Source: Jaltomata sinuosa
Lineage: Eukaryota; Streptophyta; Magnoliopsida; Solanales; Solanaceae
Length of the DNA stretch: 64,000 nucleotides
Assembly (NCBI GenBank): GCA_003996215.1
Contig: QJPP01001564.1
Location: 186,001-250,000 of the forward strand
Direction: 5' to 3'
The position numbers and the translations under genes are program-made. Shown piece by piece: positions 43,318 to 56,032 of the stretch; position 1 is the stretch's first letter; each line of letters starts with the position of its first letter. Below the pieces are notes generated by a model. That model was not told where the DNA came from. It ran no database searches and was given only the letters and a program-made list of their open reading frames with translations.

Positions 43318-46300
43318 TGTTTTGATGACCCTTCCAGTCGTTTATTTGGTTGTTTTGGCCGTTTGTTTATTTTAGAGCCTTAACTTAGAATATCGTTGAC
43401 TTTAGTCAACATTCTTATCTAACATGCTCGAAATTGAATTTTGACAGTTCCGTTAGCTCTGTAGCGTTGAGTTTGGTCTGGTTGGACCTTCAGTTGAGGC
43501 CTGAGAACTTCCAGTGTGGGTTTTGTGTTGTTTTCTCTGTTTTCAGGCAATTTGGAGTTTAAAGTGTAACTTTGGGTGACTTTCAATGATCAGAGCGTCA
43601 AATTTGAAATCCGATGATTCCATCAGCTCCGAAATGTTGAATTTAGGTTGGTAGGTGGTTTGTTTGGGTTCTAGGTGGCTCATTTTGAGCCTTTGAGTTC
43701 TTTTAGTTAATGTTGACTTGGGTCAACATTTCTCCGAAACGACCTCGTATGGAAGTTTCATCAATTATGTTGAGTCCGGAATGTCGTTTCCACTCTATTA
43801 GCATTATTGGTTTTTGAATATTAATTTTTGATCGTGCCCGGAACACCCCGTGGAAATTCCTAGTGCAACTAGTTTTAGTGCAGTTGCAGGCCTTCAGCGC
43901 CAATGGCACCCAGGCAGTGCGATCGCGCTAGCCTGTGGTCGGGCCTTGTGCGCAATGGCGCCAGGACAACACCAATGGCACCCAGGCCAGCACCTGCCTG
44001 CTAGTGCCAACGGCACCCCTCGCGCACGATCGCACCTTGGCGCGGGCCTCCCTTGTGCGCGATGGCGCTGGTTTAGTGCCAATGGCACTGACCAGCGACA
44101 ACCAGCTATTTAAGTCCTCTTCTTTGTTTTTCCAGCCATTTTCTCTCAACTTTTCTCACTCTAAAACATTTATACTCTCTACCAAATTTCTCCAATACCA
44201 GTTCTAACCTTGGGGAAATTGTTGTTCATCATAAATCTGTGCTTGTTCGTCTCTTGGTAAGTCATCTTCCCCAACTTGCTTCCTTTAGATTTTCTCTAAA
44301 ATCCACCATTGTTGCTAAATTTCAAAAACATGAAAATTGTTGTAATGGCTGCCTCATAGCTCTTGCATGTTCGTGGGTTTAAAGACTTATCCATCTTGGC
44401 TTAAATTCTATCTTTGGAGTAAGTAATCCTTGCCTAATTTCCGATTTTTGTTCTTAAATTCCAACTTAAATCCTCTCTTGAGTGGGCTGTTTTGGCGCCC
44501 TTCTCTTGGCCAATTGTGCTCAATTTTGGAGCATGTCTTCTTGGCATCGTTGTGGTCATCGTTCTCCTTTTCATTTTTGGTTTTGGGTTGCGAGGCCCAC
44601 GGGCCCACCGATGACCCGAGTTTCAGCCCGACTGTTATTATAGAAATATGGGTATCGTTAGACTCGCCTTGATGTATTATTTATGTTTTTGATAGTTTGA
44701 TTATCGTTCGGGGTTTCTCGGAGTGATTCAGGTTTGGATTTCGTTGTCCCAACAGCTTGTCGTCGGACGACAGGTAGGTTACGGTCTAAACTCCCTAGAC
44801 TTAGCATATACCGGATAAAATTGTACTAGCTGTCATCCTTAGGTTAGGTTATTAGGTTGGTACCACAGACTTTGACCGCTTTCCATATTTCACCTCATTT
44901 TCTTTCCTCCGTTGTGTGTAGTATTCTTTGTAGCTGATAGTATCACCCTTATGGTCCTATGTGGCATTGTTTTGACTCTGGACCATAAATGGTGGGTTAT
45001 TCAGGGGTGCTCGTGAGTCCCGGGTATCGTTATCGTAATATTATACGGGCTGTGTTGTAGAGCGATTGGAGCCTGTGCAGGGCCGATAGGTTGATTGTGA
45101 GCTGTTGGGCGGCTATATGTGTTTAATCATATCATTTTCATGCATATAAAGAGTTTTTATCCACGCTTTACTACGGTTTTGAATTCGGGCCTACTGGAAC
45201 TGATTTTCTAAACTTTGCATGGCCCTGGGGGCCCATTTTCGACGAAAATGGATTGGAAATGGTTTGACTTAACATGCGGATCTTCTTAGGGTAAAAGAAA
45301 GTTAAATTATGATTTCTATCACCAGTTTTACTATTAACGCTAGACTCAGCAGGGTCGGGGTGCTAGTTGAGTTTTCTTACTAATTTAGGATGACTTTAGC
45401 CTTGATCGGACTGAGCACCTGATATGACTTTCTACTATTTTAGACCCGGTTATGCCCAGGCACCCTTGGAGGGGTTTTTGACGCATTTTCCCCACTAATT
45501 TAGTCTTGGAAAGCGTCTAGGCATGCATATTTGAGACTGGGTCTCTAGCTTGAACCCCGAATTGCTTTTAGACGACATGTTTCGAAACTGAGTTTTAGTA
45601 TGGGGTCTGGGACCTCAATGGACCTTGCCATTCCAGACCTAGGGCCTAGGGATGCATGTGCTGGAGGGAGGGTATACGGTCTAGTAGAGGTATACGAGCA
45701 ATGTTCTTCCATTGAACCTACCTGCTGGGCCCGATTGGCACAGGAGGGGTACATACAGAGTTACCATTTCACCCTGAGATCTTCATGCATCATATCATTC
45801 ATTGTTTAAGGTTCCACCCTTGTTTGTTGTTTGTTGAGTGTACGCTCCAGTTGTATGGGCGACTTGAGAGTTTTTTTTCACTTGTTTGCATTTCTCGGTT
45901 GTATGGGCGGCCAAGGGACTCTAGGTAGACTCCCGTTACTTTATCGCAGTGTTATCCCCTTCTATGGTTATAATTATGAGATTGTTTACTGCTAGGTTGT
46001 TAGTTTCTGGATTTGAGATTGATTTGATTAGCTGGCTATTGATTCCTGTTTTCTGAGCATGTCTATCTTTACTCTTCTCTCCCTTCCCTTGTACTTGAGG
46101 TTACCGGTATACCGTCCACTTCTAAAACTTATTATGTATATACTGTTATTGCAAGGATCCCAGGTGCGCCATTTCTTACTCTCACCTGTGCATGTTGTGT
46201 ATATATTCTACTTGCTAGCCTTGTATGTTGTTCTGTTGTCTTTCCTCTGGGCTAGTTCCTGTGTGACTTTTTCGTAGAATTCTGTGACTACTTGTTTTTC

Positions 46301-46842
46301 TATTCTGTCTGTTACTACGCTTTTATCTTATATGTACCCAGTAGGCCTATGATACCTATAGGGTACCTTATGCTTCGCATTTGGTGTTCATACTACACTC
46401 TGCATTTTCTGGTGCAGATCCTAGTGTGGGACATCGCCGCTAGATCGCTGTGAGTCATGCTTGAGGATTTTGGACTATCCAGACTGAGGTTGAGCTCTTG
46501 GCGATCGGAGCTTATATTTTAGTTTATCTTTTGCTTGATGTACTCTATTACTACTCGGAGACATTTGTGTATATATTATTTTGGATGCTTCGTATCCTTA
46601 TATGTAGTTCTGGCTCTATACTATGATACCAGGTTTTGGATTTGGTTTAGCTTCAGCATATGTATGTATGTACTCCTGTTATCTATTCTCTTTATCTTGT
46701 TTTTTTGCTTCCGCTTATTAAACTGTTTCTTTCGTTTAGATTGTTAGATAGTAGCCAATTACTGACCGTTCTGGGCTACGGGGATTGGTTTGCTTACTGG
46801 GAGTTGTAGGTGCCATCATGACCGAGAAATTGAGTCGTGACA
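43318..46842 (+). repeat. Element C 3' LTR
   Basis: 3525 bp. It matches the 5' LTR except for a deletion of about 95 bp close to its start: after CCCTTCCAGTCG the text jumps to TTTGGTTGTTTTGGCC, equivalent to 34577. The start reads TGTTTTGATGACC against TGTGATGACC. It ends GTCGTGACA. Confidence 0.92.
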
Positions 46843-46847
46843 TTAAA
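46843..46847. repeat. Target-site duplication of element C, right copy
   Basis: TTAAA, identical to 34451-34455. Confidence 0.88.
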
Positions 46848-47334
46848 TCACTGATTTTGGTCCTAAACTTGTTTTAGGACTTATTTTAATAATTAATTAC
46901 ATGAAATCTCGTTTAAAAGTTGATCCATATGATTAAAATTAATGTTTTCCGTATTGAACAAACCCTTAATCAACTTTAATCTAAAAATGATTGTTTTTTC
47001 AATGAAAAACGCAACTGATGAATTAATTTTACTCCATAAATATTTTGTAACGGATAACACCACAAATTTCATAAAAAAATTAGCATGGAACATGAATAAT
47101 TGTACTTTCTAGGGTAAAATTCGTATTAATAAAATCCTAGAATTTAAAAGTTCAATTAATCATAAAATACAAAACTAAATTTTGTGATCTATCTATCTTC
47201 GAAAAGCTCTCAACGAGATCCTTAAAAGCCCTAAGATTTTATACACAAAATAGACAGATTCAAACATGAAATTACACAATTAAAATTCAGGTGTAACACT
47301 TAAAAACCCTAAAATCACATATTGTGTATAATTA
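46848..47334. other. AT-rich flank between element C and R2
   Basis: Nothing recognisable. Part of it (from about 47100) may belong to the unit represented by R2, because R1 is truncated at the corresponding place and cannot show where the repeat ends. Confidence 0.45.
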
Positions 47335-47785
47335 AACACTGATACATGAAATTATAAAACTCTGATACACAGATACATGAACATATATTCGAAAGAATCA
47401 TTTTTAGTGGTAAAAGTGTAATTTCAAAAACTAGTGTTTGAGGGAGTAATTAGCTCCTATACTAGTGTATTTTCTGTTATTTACTCTTATTTTTTTCTCT
47501 CACAACCTCTTATTTAATCTGAATCATTCGAATCATGCACAAAATCTTAAAATCATTAAAACGTTCACTTAATTTAGTTTGTAAATATATCCTTTTTCCA
47601 TTATTTTATTTATCATCACCGTCAATCATCACTACTGTCTACAATCATTACACTATCACCCCACATTTTCAACCATCAACCACTTCCATCGTAAGCCATT
47701 ATTATCAACCATTTTTAAAATCGACCTCTATCGCACAACTACAAACATCAACCACCACAATCAACCATGTTCACCTTTACCATCA
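47335..47785 (-). repeat. Repeat R2, first part (inverted copy of R1)
   Basis: The reverse complement of R1 from the tandem unit inward: GATACATGAAATTATAAAAC, the ACTAGTGTATTTTCTGTTAT segment, and the CAACCATTATTATC-like CAC-rich part. It is interrupted by the solo LTR and resumes at 51502. Confidence 0.7.
47781..47785. repeat. Target-site duplication of the solo LTR, left copy
   Basis: CATCA, repeated at 51497-51501. Confidence 0.9.
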
Positions 47786-50700
47786 TGTAATGACCCTTCC
47801 AGTCATTCTCATATTTTTGCCTTGTTTGTACTGTTAGAGCTTTCCTATAGCAGCCTCAAGTCATTTATGGCTTGTTGGGACTGGTAGATTGATGCTCAGG
47901 CTATTTATTTGGTCTTTATGGTCGTTTCTCAATTTTAGAACCTTAACTTTAGAAATCATTGACTTCGGTCAATATTTTGGTAATCGTGCTCAAAATTAAA
48001 TGTCAATAGTTTCGTTAGCTGTGAAGCTTGGACTTTGGTCTAGTTGGACCTTTGGTCAGGATCCAAGAGCTTTTCAGCTTGGAATTCTCTCTCGTTCTAT
48101 GTTTCAGGCCAGTTGGGCTTGATTTGTTGACTTTGATCAACATTTGAAGAAGATGGCCTCGGATAGAAATATTGTCAGCGCTGTTAGCTCCAAAATATTG
48201 AGTTTAGGCTAGGAGAACCATTGGTTTGGGTCCCGAGGCTTCCAGACTTGTTTTTGGCCCTTAGATTCCATTTTGGAATAGTTGGCCTAAAGGCAGATTA
48301 TGGGTGTGGAGCCCACTTTTCATTAAATCGACCTCCGATGGGATTTTTGTCATTTCCATTGGATCTGGAATTCCATTTCTAGTTAAATATCTCAGCTCGT
48401 TTGTATTTGCGGGACCCCAGATGTATTCCCGAGGGTCCATCCGAGCTAAAATTCTCTTTGCCTAAGTGATAGTTGCTGGTGGCTGTTGCAGCACCAGCAT
48501 GGCCATCGTCCACGCATGGGCTAGCCATGTACACACTGAAGCGCCAGTCGGGAGCCTCCCGCTTGGCTTTCACGTATGCATCGACTGGGTCGCGTGTGCG
48601 CTGGGCAGCGCCTAGCCTGGCCAGTGCCTATGCGTGCGCCTGCGCCCTGCCGTGTATGCATGGGCCACGTACGCAATGCCTGGCCATGTGTGCATGGTAG
48701 CGCTGGCAGCTTATATCTTGTCCACCTTCTTCTTTTTCAATTCATTTCAAACCGATTTTGTTTCCACCATTAAAGCTAGCTCTAAAAACCCATTTCTTCA
48801 CCTCTGTTTATCCAAATTCTTGGAGAGGGATTATCATTGATTCGTGGTTGTTTTCCCGAACTTAGCCCGATAAGTTTTCTTGTTAATTTTTTATTAAATC
48901 CCTTTGAATTCTCTCTTTGAATTCTCTTGTTGGGTGGGCTATTTTAGCCCTATTTTCTGGTCAAATTCTTCTAAATTCTTTGAGCATGCTCTCCCGAGAA
49001 TGTGAGGAACACCATAGTATTTTTCATTTTTGGTTTTGGGTTGAGGGGCCCACAGGCCCGCTTGTGACCCAAATTTTCATCCAACTATGTGTCTAGCATT
49101 ATGGGTATAGTTGGTTTTGTTTTGATGCGTAGAATACTATTTTGATAGTTTATTTGCAATTTGGGGATTCTTGGATCAGTTCGAGCTTGGACGATACCGT
49201 TCCAGCAGCTAGTTGTCGGATGACAGGTAGGTTATGATTTTCCCTATCTAGACTCTGCGTATATAGCTATAACTGCATTCAGTAATATCCTTGGGTTGGT
49301 TTTCTAGGTTGGTACCTCAGACCTTGTCCGCTGCTTCTGTCTATTTATTTTATGCATTATTTATAGTATTCATTGTAGTGTTGTAATAGTACCCTTGTGG
49401 CCTCGTGTAGCCTTTGTATATTCCTCTAGACCATATATGGTGGTATATATGGAAATGTCCACGAATCCCAGACATCGAGATATTACTTTAGGTTGAATAT
49501 CTGTGTTGTAGAGCTGATTGTGCATATGCAGGGCCGATAGGAATGTTTGTGAGCCATTGGGATAACCTATTGTTGCGAGCATATCATTCATGCAAGGGGT
49601 TTTTCTGCATGTTTTACTACTGATTTGGCTTCAGGCCTACTATAAATGGTTTTCTAAACTTTGCATGGCCCCGAGGGCCTATTTTTGGTAAAATGACTAT
49701 GAAAGGGTTTTGTAACTGATTTTTATGAAATCTTTTGGAGTAAAGAGGATATGATGATGATTTTATCTCCAGTTTTCACACTGATACTAAACTTAGTTGT
49801 TCCAAAGTGCTAGATATGTTTTACTACATATTTAGACTCGGATACGCTATGGGCACCCTTTATAAAGGTTATTAAGACTTGATTACCGATTTAGACCCGG
49901 ATACACTTCGGGTACCCTTTGATGAGGTTTTGAGATTACTACTACTGTTTTAGACCCAGTTTAATTCTGGGCACATACTACGAGATTTCAATTATTGATC
50001 TAGACCTGGTACATTCCAGGCAGTTATACTATTGAGATTCGCAGTTAGTATATGGTCACGGACCTCCATGGACCCTACCGATCCAAGACAAGAGCCTACG
50101 GGCCTAGTATGCCTGAGGAGGGGTGTATAGTGGAGTTGAGGTACTCAGGGGAATCCCTTCCATAGATCCTACCTCTATTGGGCCTTTTAGATACTGGAGG
50201 GGGTAACATACGAGTTACTATCATACTAGTTCCATCATATCACATTATTATGCCTATTGTATTCGGATTCCACCCTTATTTGTTGTTTGCTCAGTGTACG
50301 CTCCGGTAGTATGGGATATCGGAGGGTTTGTTTTCACTTAGTTGTGTTTCTCGGTTGTATGGGCGGCCATTGGGACTGTAGGTAGATTATATTACTCCTG
50401 TCATCTTATAGAGCATGTTATGGCCTTCAGTTCTTGGTGGTTTAGTGGTTTCTAGCCTGTTGAGGCTCCGATTATTGGTCTTTTGATTATTGATGGTCTA
50501 GTGGTCCCTATATTATTGAGGCACTATTTATGTGGCCTTCTGAGTATTTATGGGTTAGCGGATCCTACCCCTTTTTCTTGATGCTGATTAGTGGTTTTGG
50601 TTCTTTGTGGCTTAGTTTATTCCATCATAGGTTTGTAATTGTGAGATTGTTATCTGATTTCTCTGATCTTGAAGTGGTGTTTAAGCATGATTTCATTAGT

Positions 50701-51496
50701 TATATTGCTCTAGCTTGATTATGTTTACTTGCTTCCCTCTGTTCCCTTTCTACTTGAGGTTACCGATATATCGCCATCTTTCTAAACTCTCTCTTTATAT
50801 ATATTGTTGTTGCAAGGAATCCAGGTGCATTCTTCTTTCTCTCACTTGTGTTTTGTGTTGTATATATATCTTCTATGGCTAGCACGGCTTGTTTGTAATC
50901 CTTGTTGACTTCTATCCGTGCTAGTTTCCATGTGCTTTCTCTATTACTTCTGTGACCGTTTCTTTGCTATCTGTTATTTACTGTTTTTATATCTTTTATG
51001 CGCTCAGTTGGACGATGATGCCTACTGGGTACCCGTTGCTTAGCAATTGGTGCTCATACTACACTTCTGCATCTTTCTAGTACAGATATTAGTGTGAGCT
51101 TTCATTGTTGATCGCATGGAGCCTTGTGCAGCTTTGGATATTCGAGACTAGGGTGAGAACCTGACGACCAGGGCTTGACCACATCCCATCTTTAGCACTG
51201 TTACTCTTTATTTATTCAGAGATAGTTGTATATTCTATTTTGTTACTTCTAGCACTTGTATTATATTAGAAGCTCATGTACTATCGATACCAAGTCTTGG
51301 GGTTGGTGTAGTTTCCTTGTATACTTATATATTCAGGTTATTTGCTTTCGCGTTATCTTTATCTTATATCTGCTTCCGCTTATTGTGTGTATTGGTTAGG
51401 TAGTAGCCCATTACTAACTGTTTCGGGCTACGAGAATTGGTTCGCCTACTGGGGGGTTGTAGGTGCCATCATGACCTGAGAAATCGGGTCGCAACA
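47786..51496 (+). mobile_element. Solo chromovirus LTR
   Basis: 3711 bp, TGTAATGACC to GGTCGCAACA, with CATCA duplicated on both sides and no internal sequence. R2 reads on across it. This is the classic product of recombination between the two LTRs of one element. It has the family backbone (two TTGACTT-type palindromes, TTTAGACCCGG units near 49835-49990) but a different cassette upstream of its TATA-like box. Confidence 0.93.
48505..48710 (+). repeat. GC-rich CATGG/GCGC cassette of the solo LTR
   Basis: Repeated words of the GCATGG, CTGGCCA and GCGCC type and several TACGTGNA-like words directly upstream of TTATATC (48711-48717). Composition and motifs differ from the cassettes in B, C and D. 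The several short ORFs over it are compositional only. Confidence 0.55.
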
Positions 51497-51501
51497 CATC
51501 A
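51497..51501. repeat. Target-site duplication of the solo LTR, right copy
   Basis: CATCA, identical to 47781-47785. Confidence 0.9.
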
Positions 51502-51774
51502 CTACCCACCACAATTAATCACATCCAAAACAATTGCCATCATAAACTATCACCACCTCCACCAAAGTTCACACCATCAACTGCCTCAATTACCAGTGTT
51601 CATCGTATAACCACCACTAGTAACAATAAAATAGCTTTTACCATATTAATTTCATCCTCTAATCACTATCAACCACTATTGTACAACCACCACCATCTCC
51701 AATCAAACTATCAGTCACTAGACACATCAATTACTTATGAAAATCACCTTACAATAATCATGTTTTACTATCTA
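51502..51774 (-). repeat. Repeat R2, second part
   Basis: It continues the R1 match after the solo LTR and ends at CAATAATCATGTTTTACTAT, the counterpart of 2937. Confidence 0.7.
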
Positions 51775-52456
51775 TTCAAGCTCTGATGGCTTCAATCTAT
51801 TCAAATTCAACAATAAGGGGCCAAAATTAGTCTAAGGGAACCATTTTTATAATTTTAGGATGTCTCGAAGGTCAGAGTCAACTCAAAATGACCCTAGGAT
51901 CAATGGTCCAAAATCTGAAATTGAATACATGAACTCGTTATCCATATGATAATAAGTTCAATATAATAATCAAAATCCTACTTTGATATCAATTACAAGT
52001 CAAATCAATGATTTACCTCTTTTAGGATTAGGACTAAATTACCCAATTAATGTTTCATAGACTACATGATTTCGTGGTCTAAATTCTATGAAAATGAAGT
52101 ATAATCACTAGATTAGTGTTAGGAATCGTTACCTAGACTGTTAGGCCCAATCTCCACCTTTTTCTTGCTTAAATCTGTGAAATAAACCCCTTCAAAATTC
52201 TTTAAAATCGCACTTTATCACATCTAAAATTTGAATTTGTATATTTAAAGGCCACAGTGTCTTATTTGTGATGCAAGTCTCACCTTCATGTTTGACAATC
52301 TACCACAAATGAGTCTTTATGATTGCAACCACTCTTCTCTTAACCGCACAGGACCGGAGTCTAATATAGGACCTTTTTACGGTCGTATGAGCCTACCTCA
52401 CAATTATGGTGCCTGTCACACCCCTTTTTATGATCAGATTTTTCCAATTAAAGTGA
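51775..52456 (-). repeat. Possible reverse LTR fragment of another family
   Basis: No coding frame. On the minus strand there is a TATA-like TTTAAATATAC (near 52235) with motif-rich sequence on its upstream side, and a GAGTTGACTCTGACC phrase near 51870 that looks LTR-like. Both ends are unclear. It may equally be ordinary intergenic DNA. Confidence 0.25.
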
Positions 52457-53149
52457 TGTAATGACCCTTTCAGTTATTTTTGCATTTCACCTTCTTTGCA
52501 TTGTTAGTGCTTTTCTGTAGCAGCTCCAAGTCATTTATGACTTACTAGGACCGATGGTTCGGTGCCCAAGCTGTTTTAGGTCGTTATGACCATTTCTCTA
52601 TTTCGGGCTTTAACTTAGAAAATCATTGACTTTAGTCAACATTCTTAGCTAACATGCTCGGAATCGAATTCAAATAATTCTGTTAGCTCTGGAGCATAAA
52701 TTTTGGTCTAGTTTGGACCTCTGGTTGGGGTCTGGGAGCTTTCGGTTTGGTTTTATCCCACTTTTGAGATTTCAGGCCAGTTGGAGTTGGTAGTTTCACT
52801 TTGGTCAACATTCAGAGAAGACGACCTCGGATGAAAATTCCATCAACACTATTAGCTCTGGAATGTCGACTTTAAGTTAGAAGGACCTTTGGTTTGGGTC
52901 CTGAGACTGCCGAACTCATTTTGGGCTACTGGGTTTCGTTTTGGTTAAAGGTTAGTTTTTGAGCATGGGGCCCACTTTTCTTCGAAATGATCTCCGTTGG
53001 GAGTTTCATTGATTCTGTTGAGTCTAGAATGCCATTTTTGGTTGAGTAGCATGTTTGGTTTTATGGGGGTCCGGATGAATCCGGAGGGTCCATCCGAGCA
53101 TTTGAACTTAGCTAAGTTTTCTGGTATACCTGGTTCGGGTGTATATGCT

Positions 53150-53400
53150 TTTGCGACCTTTGTGTCGCATTTGCGGATACCACTTTTTCAATAGAGCACC
53201 ATATTTTTGGACTCCACATTTATGAATATTTCTCTACTTTTGTGGAGGTACGTCTGTGAGCGGGGACCTCCACTTTTGCAGAGTTCTGTCATTTTTGCGA
53301 CATTCGCATTTGCAGAAATTTTCCCACTTTTGTGGAGGTACGAGTGAACAGTGACCTCCGCATTTGCAATGAGAATCTCCACTTTTGCAGAGATCGCTGT
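53150..53400 (+). repeat. CTTTTG/GCATTTG repeat cassette of element D
   Basis: Words such as CCACTTTTGTGGAGGTACG (twice), CCACTTTTGCAGAG (twice), GCATTTGCAG/GCATTTGCGG and GACCTCC recur over 250 bp at the place where B and C have the GCGCC cassette. The 3' LTR of D has it at 61700-61960. Confidence 0.65.
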
Positions 53401-54449
53401 TATTAAACATTCCTCTTTCATCTTCAAGCTCATAAAACTAAATTCCTCCATTGTTGTTGGAGCTACAAGCTCCATTTTCTGTGTGGGAGCTTCCTAATAT
53501 GATGGGATAGTATATCCGTGGTCCGTGGTCGATTCCTCATCGTAAATTATAAGTATTCCACCTTTGATTCTTTCAATTTCTTCATTTAATTCCTAAAATT
53601 GTTATAAGGTGTAGGGGATGCTCTAGGCCTTTTTTATTACCCAAATTATGCTCATCTTTTAAGCATGTATTCTTGTCTATGTTAGGAACCTCGTAGTAAT
53701 TTCCATTTTCTATTTCGGGTTGCGAGGCCCACGGGCTCGCTTTTGATCTAGATTTTGACCTAGCTAAGTTATTAGCTTATGGGTATCGTTAGTTTTTTAT
53801 TGACAAGTAGATTATGTTCTTGATAGTTTGATTGCTATTCAGGGCTTCTCGGAGCAGTTTGGACTTGGACGACATCTTTCCAGCAGTTTTTCATTGGATG
53901 CCAAGTAGGCTATGGCTTACCTATCTTAGACTTGGACTATATAGAATGTAATTGTACTATTTAGCTCATTATTGGGTTGGGTTACTAATTTGGCACCACG
54001 GACCTTGTCCGCTTTCTTTTTGTTCATTCTTACTTCTTGTGCTTCAATATTTGAGCTAGTTTGGTAGTATTACCCCTTTACGACCCTATGTGGCCTTTGC
54101 ATATGCCCCTGGACAATAGTTAGTGAGATATTTGGGAAGTGTCTGTGAGTCCCGAACATTGATTCGCAATTGCTAGCTGGTTATCTGTGCTGTAGAGCGG
54201 ATTGAGCATGTGCAGGGCCAGTAAGTTGATATTGAGTTGTTGGTTGTATCTGATCATATCATCATCATGAAAAGAGTTTTTATGCATTGGTTTACTACTA
54301 CTACAGGGCTATAGGCTTGGATATTACCAGTTTTCTAACCTTGCATGGCCCCGAGGGCCCATTTTAAGTTATAAATGGCTATAATTGTATTTAAAACTGA
54401 TTTTATGAACCTTCTTGAGATAAAAGAGATTAAAATGTGATTTTATAAC

Positions 54450-54567
54450 TGCTTTTGAGATAATACTAGACTCGGCTGAGCTGGAGTGCTAGACATGATT
54501 TTATCACTGATTTTGAGATAATATTAGACTCGGTTGGGCCAGAGTGCTAGACATGGTTTTATTACTG
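54450..54567 (+). repeat. Two 58-bp tandem units in element D LTR
   Basis: Each unit runs from CTG(A/C)TTTTGAGATAAT through GACTCGG to AGTGCTAGACATG and a TTTTAT tail. The 3' LTR shows the same pair at about 63006-63122. Confidence 0.75.
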
Positions 54568-55612
54568 ATTTTAAACCTGAATAGACTTTAGGCATGCATA
54601 TTGAGATATTAAGAGTTTGTATGTGGTCTCAAAGACCTCAATAAACCTTGCCGATCTGGACTAGGGGCTATGGGTTGAGAGTTTCGGAGGAGGGGTATAC
54701 GAGGGAGTAGAAGTATACGGGGGAAGTCCTTTATGGGTTGTACCTGCTGGGCCTACGGGCGCCGAAGGAAGTGCATACGGTACCACTGGCATATCACATC
54801 ATATCATTCATTTGTCTGCACAGTTCCACCCTTGTTTGTTGTTTGCTGAGTGTACACTCCGATAGTATTGGATGCCGGTGGGTTTGTATTCACTTGTATG
54901 TATTCCTTTGTTGTGTGGGCGCTTGTGGGGATTGTAGGTAGATTAGTTTACTTATTCCTATTGTAGTTACCTACTAGTTTACTTATGATCATCCTTACCT
55001 TGTGAGTTGTATTAGTAGCATGCTTATGATTAGTTTTCTTTCTTTCCTTCCTGTTATTTTAGGTTACCGGTACACCCCTCTGTTCTTTAACCTTTCTTTT
55101 ATTTATTGTTATTGCAAGGACCCAGGTGCGTTCTCTACTCTTTCATTTGTGTTCTGTGATACATTTTTTAAGGCTAGCTTAGTTCACTTGTATTCTGTTG
55201 TCACTGTTATCTGTGGCTAGCTTCCTTATGCCTTACTATGTTTGCTTTTGTGACCTTTTCCTTCCTTATTTGCTATTTACTGCTTTTATATTTTATATAT
55301 GCTCAGTTGGCCTATGATGCTTACAGGGTACCCGTTGCTATACAATTGGTGCTCATACTACACTTCTACATCTTCCTGGTACAGATCCTAGTGTGGGCCA
55401 TCACTGTTGACATAGGGACTCGTGCAGCTTTTGACATCCGAGACATAAGGTGCGCTCCTGGCGACCGGAGCTCGGCTATATCTCCTTTTTTGGCAGTTGA
55501 CTCTTTTCTATATTCAGAAGCACTTGTATATTCTAGTTTTACACTCTCTTGCACTTTGTATATTTAGTAGTGGATCTTGTACTTTTGATACCAGGCGGTG
55601 TGATGGTGTAGT

Positions 55613-55615
<3 letters not shown>

Positions 55616-55664
<49 letters not shown>
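55616..55664. repeat. TA microsatellite
   Basis: About 24 uninterrupted TA units. The overlapping Tyr-Ile repeat frames on both strands are an artefact of it. Confidence 0.97.
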
Positions 55665-55666
<2 letters not shown>

Positions 55667-55832
55667 CTTTTCTTCTGCTTTGCTTTCTTTATCTTCTTTC
55701 ACTTAATATCCTTCTTGTGCACACTTACTTAGGTAGTATCTTATTACTAATCATTCCGGGCTACGGGAATTAGTTCGCCTATAGAGGGGTTGTAAGTGCT
55801 ATCATGACGTAAGAAATTGGGTCATGATAGCT

Positions 55833-55844
55833 TGGTATCAGAGC
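55833..55844 (+). other. Primer-binding site of element D
   Basis: TGGTATCAGAGC, a perfect match to the plant initiator tRNA-Met site, three bases after the LTR end. Confidence 0.9.
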
Positions 55845-56032
55845 CTAGGTTCATCGGTATAGGAGCTAGTGTCTAGTAGAGTCCTGTGGATTGGGGTAGA
55901 GATACATGTGCCCTATCTTCGGGAGGCTACAGTGGTATTTTAGGAAACATGACACTTCTCTTGCTTCTATATCATGCGTTTTATCCTAGATAGTTTCCTA
56001 GAATCTCATTTATTCCATTTACTCTTTCGTAG

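Larger units (their letters stand above)
34456..46842 (+). mobile_element. Element C: chromovirus (Tekay/Del-like), complete but dead
   Basis: 12.4 kb with LTRs at 34456-38088 and 43318-46842, an initiator-Met primer site, gag with one knuckle, protease, RT, RNase H, integrase and chromodomain, and the TTCGAGGACGAAAGTC signature before the 3' LTR. The target duplication is TTAAA. A hand count over about 335 bp of the LTRs gives about 40 differences (12%), so the insertion is old. Confidence 0.93.
52457..55829 (+). repeat. Element D 5' LTR
   Basis: 3373 bp, TGTAATGACC to GTCATGATA. Family backbone, with a CTTTTG-rich cassette at 53150-53400 in place of the GC-rich one, two 58-bp units at 54450-54567 and a TA microsatellite near the end. 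Confidence 0.9.

Noticed and set aside
48379..48840. Several overlapping ORFs in the solo LTR
   Set aside because: They arise because the GC-rich cassette has few stops in any frame; no protein features.
55514..55706. ORFs with Tyr-Ile repeats on both strands
   Set aside because: They translate the TA microsatellite.
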